NCBI GenBank assembly: GCA_027886785.1 | Contig: JAPCJV010000123.1 | Span: forward strand, 1-6,080 | DNA: 6,080 bases | DNA from: Nitrososphaerota archaeon | GTDB lineage: Archaea > Thermoproteota > Nitrososphaeria > Nitrososphaerales > CADDZS01 | Direction: 5' to 3' | Shown here: in pieces, positions 4,576 to 6,080 of the stretch | Position numbering within the stretch: the stretch's first letter is position 1 | Layout: each line of letters starts with the position of its first letter | Program-made: the position numbers and the translations under genes | The notes under the pieces: model-generated | The model's input: only the letters and a program-made list of their open reading frames with translations | Told to the model about the DNA's origin: nothing | Database searches by the model: none

Positions 4576-5706
4576 ATGAAAATTACGAATTTGACCGCGA
4601 AGGCATTGCGGAATGTGGAGAAATCACTCTCCGCAGGCCCAGGAGTGTGCATGGTGGAGGTGGAGACTGACAATGGACTTGTCGGAGTGGGAGAAGCTTG
4701 CGCTCAAAGTGAACACGACGAGGCTGCCCTCGCCACCGCCCTAATTCTGGAGAGAGGAATCAAACCCATAGTACTCGGTCTCGATCCGATCAATCCGCGT
4801 GCGATCTGGGAGAAACTGTATCTCGAGACAGAGTGGTTCGGCCGCATGGGCACGGTAATGCACGCCATAAGCGCCCTAGATATCGCTCTGTGGGATCTGA
4901 TGGGGAAGGCCCTTGGTGTTTCTGTGTCCCGGTTGCTAGGCGGCAGATTCCGGGAGAAAGTGAAGACCTATGCGAGCATAATCTTTGACATGGAAGATTT
5001 TGGGGCAATGGCAGATGAAGCTAAAGTTTGGACTCGCGAGGGATATACTGCGGTTAAGTTTGGATGGGGGCAAACCCGGCAGACGGCGTTTGGGTTGGAT
5101 GAGAGAAAGGATGAGGCAGCCGTAAAGTATCTGAGGGAATCGCTCGGCCCGGAGATCGACATCATGGTGGATGTGGGCAGGTACGTGAATTGGACTCCAG
5201 CTCACGCCCTGGAAATGGCGAGACGTTTTGCAAAGTACAAAATTTTCTGGCTGGAAGAAGCGCTACCTCAAGATGATATCGAGGGCTTCATCTGGTTGAC
5301 GGAGCGAAGTCCCGTCAAAATCGCAACAGGCGAAGGAGAGTACAACCGCTTCGGGTTCAAGCGCCTGATTACGACTCATGCGGCAGATGTGATCCAGCCC
5401 GATGTGGGGAGAGCCGGGGGACTAACCGAGGGTATGCGCATCGCGGATATTGTTCAGGCTTGGAACTTGGAACTGGTACCCCACGGATTCAGCTCAGCGA
5501 TCAATGTGGCAGCAAATCTGCAGTGGATCGCCTCCATGCCCAATGCTTCCTTGCTGGAGTTCCGCAGAACTAAGAGCCCGCTCATGGCAGAGCTTATCAA
5601 AGATCCATTCATAGCAGAAAAAGGGAGTTTGAAAATACCCGACAGGCCAGGTTTGGGAATAGAAGTGCGGGACGACGTGGTGGAGGCCTGCCGAGTAAAA
5701 TCTTAG
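4576..5706 (+). CDS. Mandelate racemase/muconate lactonizing (enolase superfamily) enzyme, probable sugar-acid dehydratase
   Basis: With the start at 4576 this is a 376-residue enolase-superfamily protein: a capping domain (about 1-115), containing the SALDIALWDLMGKALG helix, and then a TIM barrel. The magnesium ligands line up as Asp199 (MVDVG), Glu227 (WLEEAL) and Glu253 (TGEGE). The acid-base pair is Asp276 (IQPD) and His303 (VPHGF), 27 residues apart as in mandelate racemase, with Glu328 (LLEF) matching its late glutamate. Only one lysine is present in the second-strand motif (VKFGWG, Lys161), so it is not a standard KxK racemase. Dehydration of an aldonic or related sugar acid is the likely chemistry; the substrate cannot be named. 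An ATG at 4522 would add 18 atypical residues. The family-like MKITNL start and the TATA box downstream of 4522 favour 4576. An oligo-T terminator follows. Confidence 0.9.
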   Translation: MKITNLTAKALRNVEKSLSAGPGVCMVEVETDNGLVGVGEACAQSEHDEAALATALILERGIKPIVLGLDPINPRAIWEKLYLETEWFGRMGTVMHAISALDIALWDLMGKALGVSVSRLLGGRFREKVKTYASIIFDMEDFGAMADEAKVWTREGYTAVKFGWGQTRQTAFGLDERKDEAAVKYLRESLGPEIDIMVDVGRYVNWTPAHALEMARRFAKYKIFWLEEALPQDDIEGFIWLTERSPVKIATGEGEYNRFGFKRLITTHAADVIQPDVGRAGGLTEGMRIADIVQAWNLELVPHGFSSAINVAANLQWIASMPNASLLEFRRTKSPLMAELIKDPFIAEKGSLKIPDRPGLGIEVRDDVVEACRVKS

Positions 5707-5732
5707 GCCAATCATGAAACCTTTCGGAGATG

Positions 5733-5745
5733 CTTTCTTTTTTTT
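5733..5745 (+). terminator. Oligo-T terminator after the MR/MLE gene
   Basis: CTTTC followed by eight T (5738-5745) begins about 27 bases after the stop codon at 5706. No strong hairpin precedes it, which fits archaeal termination at a T-tract in the non-template strand. It would separate the enzyme gene from the permease. Confidence 0.65.
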
Positions 5746-5759
5746 GGGGCACTCTAGAA

Positions 5760-5773
5760 ATTGTTAAAACAAT
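5760..5773. promoter_or_regulatory. Perfect inverted repeat before the permease gene, possible operator
   Basis: ATTGTT (5760-5765), AA, then AACAAT (5768-5773) forms a perfect six-base inverted repeat that ends 7 bases before the permease ATG. The position, over or just after a likely transcription start, suits a repressor or Lrp/AsnC-type binding site. It contains TTAAAA, but that is too close to the ATG to act as the TATA box. The role is inferred from position and symmetry. Confidence 0.4.
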
Positions 5774-5780
5774 CTGGCTC

Positions 5781-6080
5781 ATGCGACCTTCCAATTTGAC
5801 TAGCGAAAAATCCATATTTCTTAGGCAGGCGACTGGCCTTGTACGCGACTTTGCGGTGATCGATGCCTTGATCCTTGCAGTCGGGGCCATGATCGGTCCC
5901 ACATGGGTTCCGATTTTTGCGGGAGAATGGTCTCTTTTCCCTGGCGTGAGTATTCCAGCCTCGTTTGTTATGATCGGGCTCCTTTCCCTCGTCAACGGCA
6001 TTTACTATGTATTCATCACAGCAGTCATGCCCAGGAGTGGGGGAGGAAGTTATGTTCCTCTGAGTCGCCTCGTGCATCCA
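5781..6080 (+). CDS. APC-superfamily amino acid permease (N-terminal 100 residues, cut by window edge)
   Basis: ATG at 5781 opens a frame of 100 codons that continues past the right edge. It begins with a polar leader and the APC signature FLRQATGLVRDFAVIDAL. Helix one (about 26-48) contains GAMIGP, the unwound glycine-rich substrate segment of these transporters. Helix two runs about 56-81. Then comes MPRSGGGSYVPLSR, the conserved cytoplasmic loop of the amino acid permease family (P-R-S-G-G-x-Y-V). Such proteins import amino acids or related amines with protons or sodium; the substrate cannot be judged from this fragment. No Shine-Dalgarno site is visible, so a leaderless or short-leader mRNA is likely. 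The inverted repeat at 5760-5773 may control it. Confidence 0.88.
   Translation, partial: MRPSNLTSEKSIFLRQATGLVRDFAVIDALILAVGAMIGPTWVPIFAGEWSLFPGVSIPASFVMIGLLSLVNGIYYVFITAVMPRSGGGSYVPLSRLVHP

Noticed and set aside
5170..5185. The Asp-Val-Gly at the first metal ligand of the MR/MLE enzyme as a defective site.
   Set aside because: All three acidic ligands and the Asp-His pair are present, and from memory the MVDVG form occurs in an established branch of the family.
5764..5769. TTAAAA as the permease TATA box.
   Set aside because: It is centred only about 15 bases before the ATG, so transcription would start inside the coding region.

Overview
The window most likely comes from an archaeon, with DNA of roughly balanced GC content. 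The grounds are AT-rich TATA-like boxes about 25-38 bases before starts that lack a Shine-Dalgarno site, a terminal oligo-T tract instead of a hairpin terminator, and at least three TTG starts placed 8-9 bases after a clear Shine-Dalgarno site. I cannot name the lineage; a Nitrososphaeria-like organism is a guess. There is no sign of a mobile element, CRISPR array, tRNA or rRNA.

Layout. Positions 1-248 (minus) carry most of a DUF1294 small membrane protein cut by the window edge. A 390-base intergenic stretch with outward-facing TATA-like boxes follows. Then come, on the plus strand, an unidentified three-helix membrane protein (641-1060) and a CsaA-type OB-fold protein (1119-1463). CsaA converges on a three-gene minus-strand operon with one base between the stop codons. 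That operon, read right to left, is a CysM-type cysteine synthase (4362-3415), a JAMM/Mec-type metallopeptidase (3412-2915) and one 485-residue protein that joins a CysO-like sulfur carrier, a MoeB-type E1 and a rhodanese (2922-1465). Diverging from the operon is a mandelate racemase/enolase-superfamily enzyme (4576-5706). It ends in an oligo-T terminator and is followed by the first 100 residues of an APC-family permease (5781 to the edge) behind a perfect inverted repeat.

The centrepiece is the operon. It holds all the parts of the CysO/MoeZ/CysM/Mec cysteine-synthesis route known from Mycobacterium tuberculosis: a carrier to hold sulfur as a C-terminal thiocarboxylate, an E1 plus rhodanese to load it, a synthase to join it to an activated serine, and a JAMM protease to release cysteine. 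The unusual point is that the carrier's Gly-Gly tail is not free. It is buried at residues 91-92 and continues through Ser93 into the E1. The sulfur chemistry needs a free Gly-Gly carboxylate, so the protein must be cut (the adjacent JAMM protease is the obvious candidate), or the fused domain must have another role. Translational coupling across all three genes fits a single functional unit.
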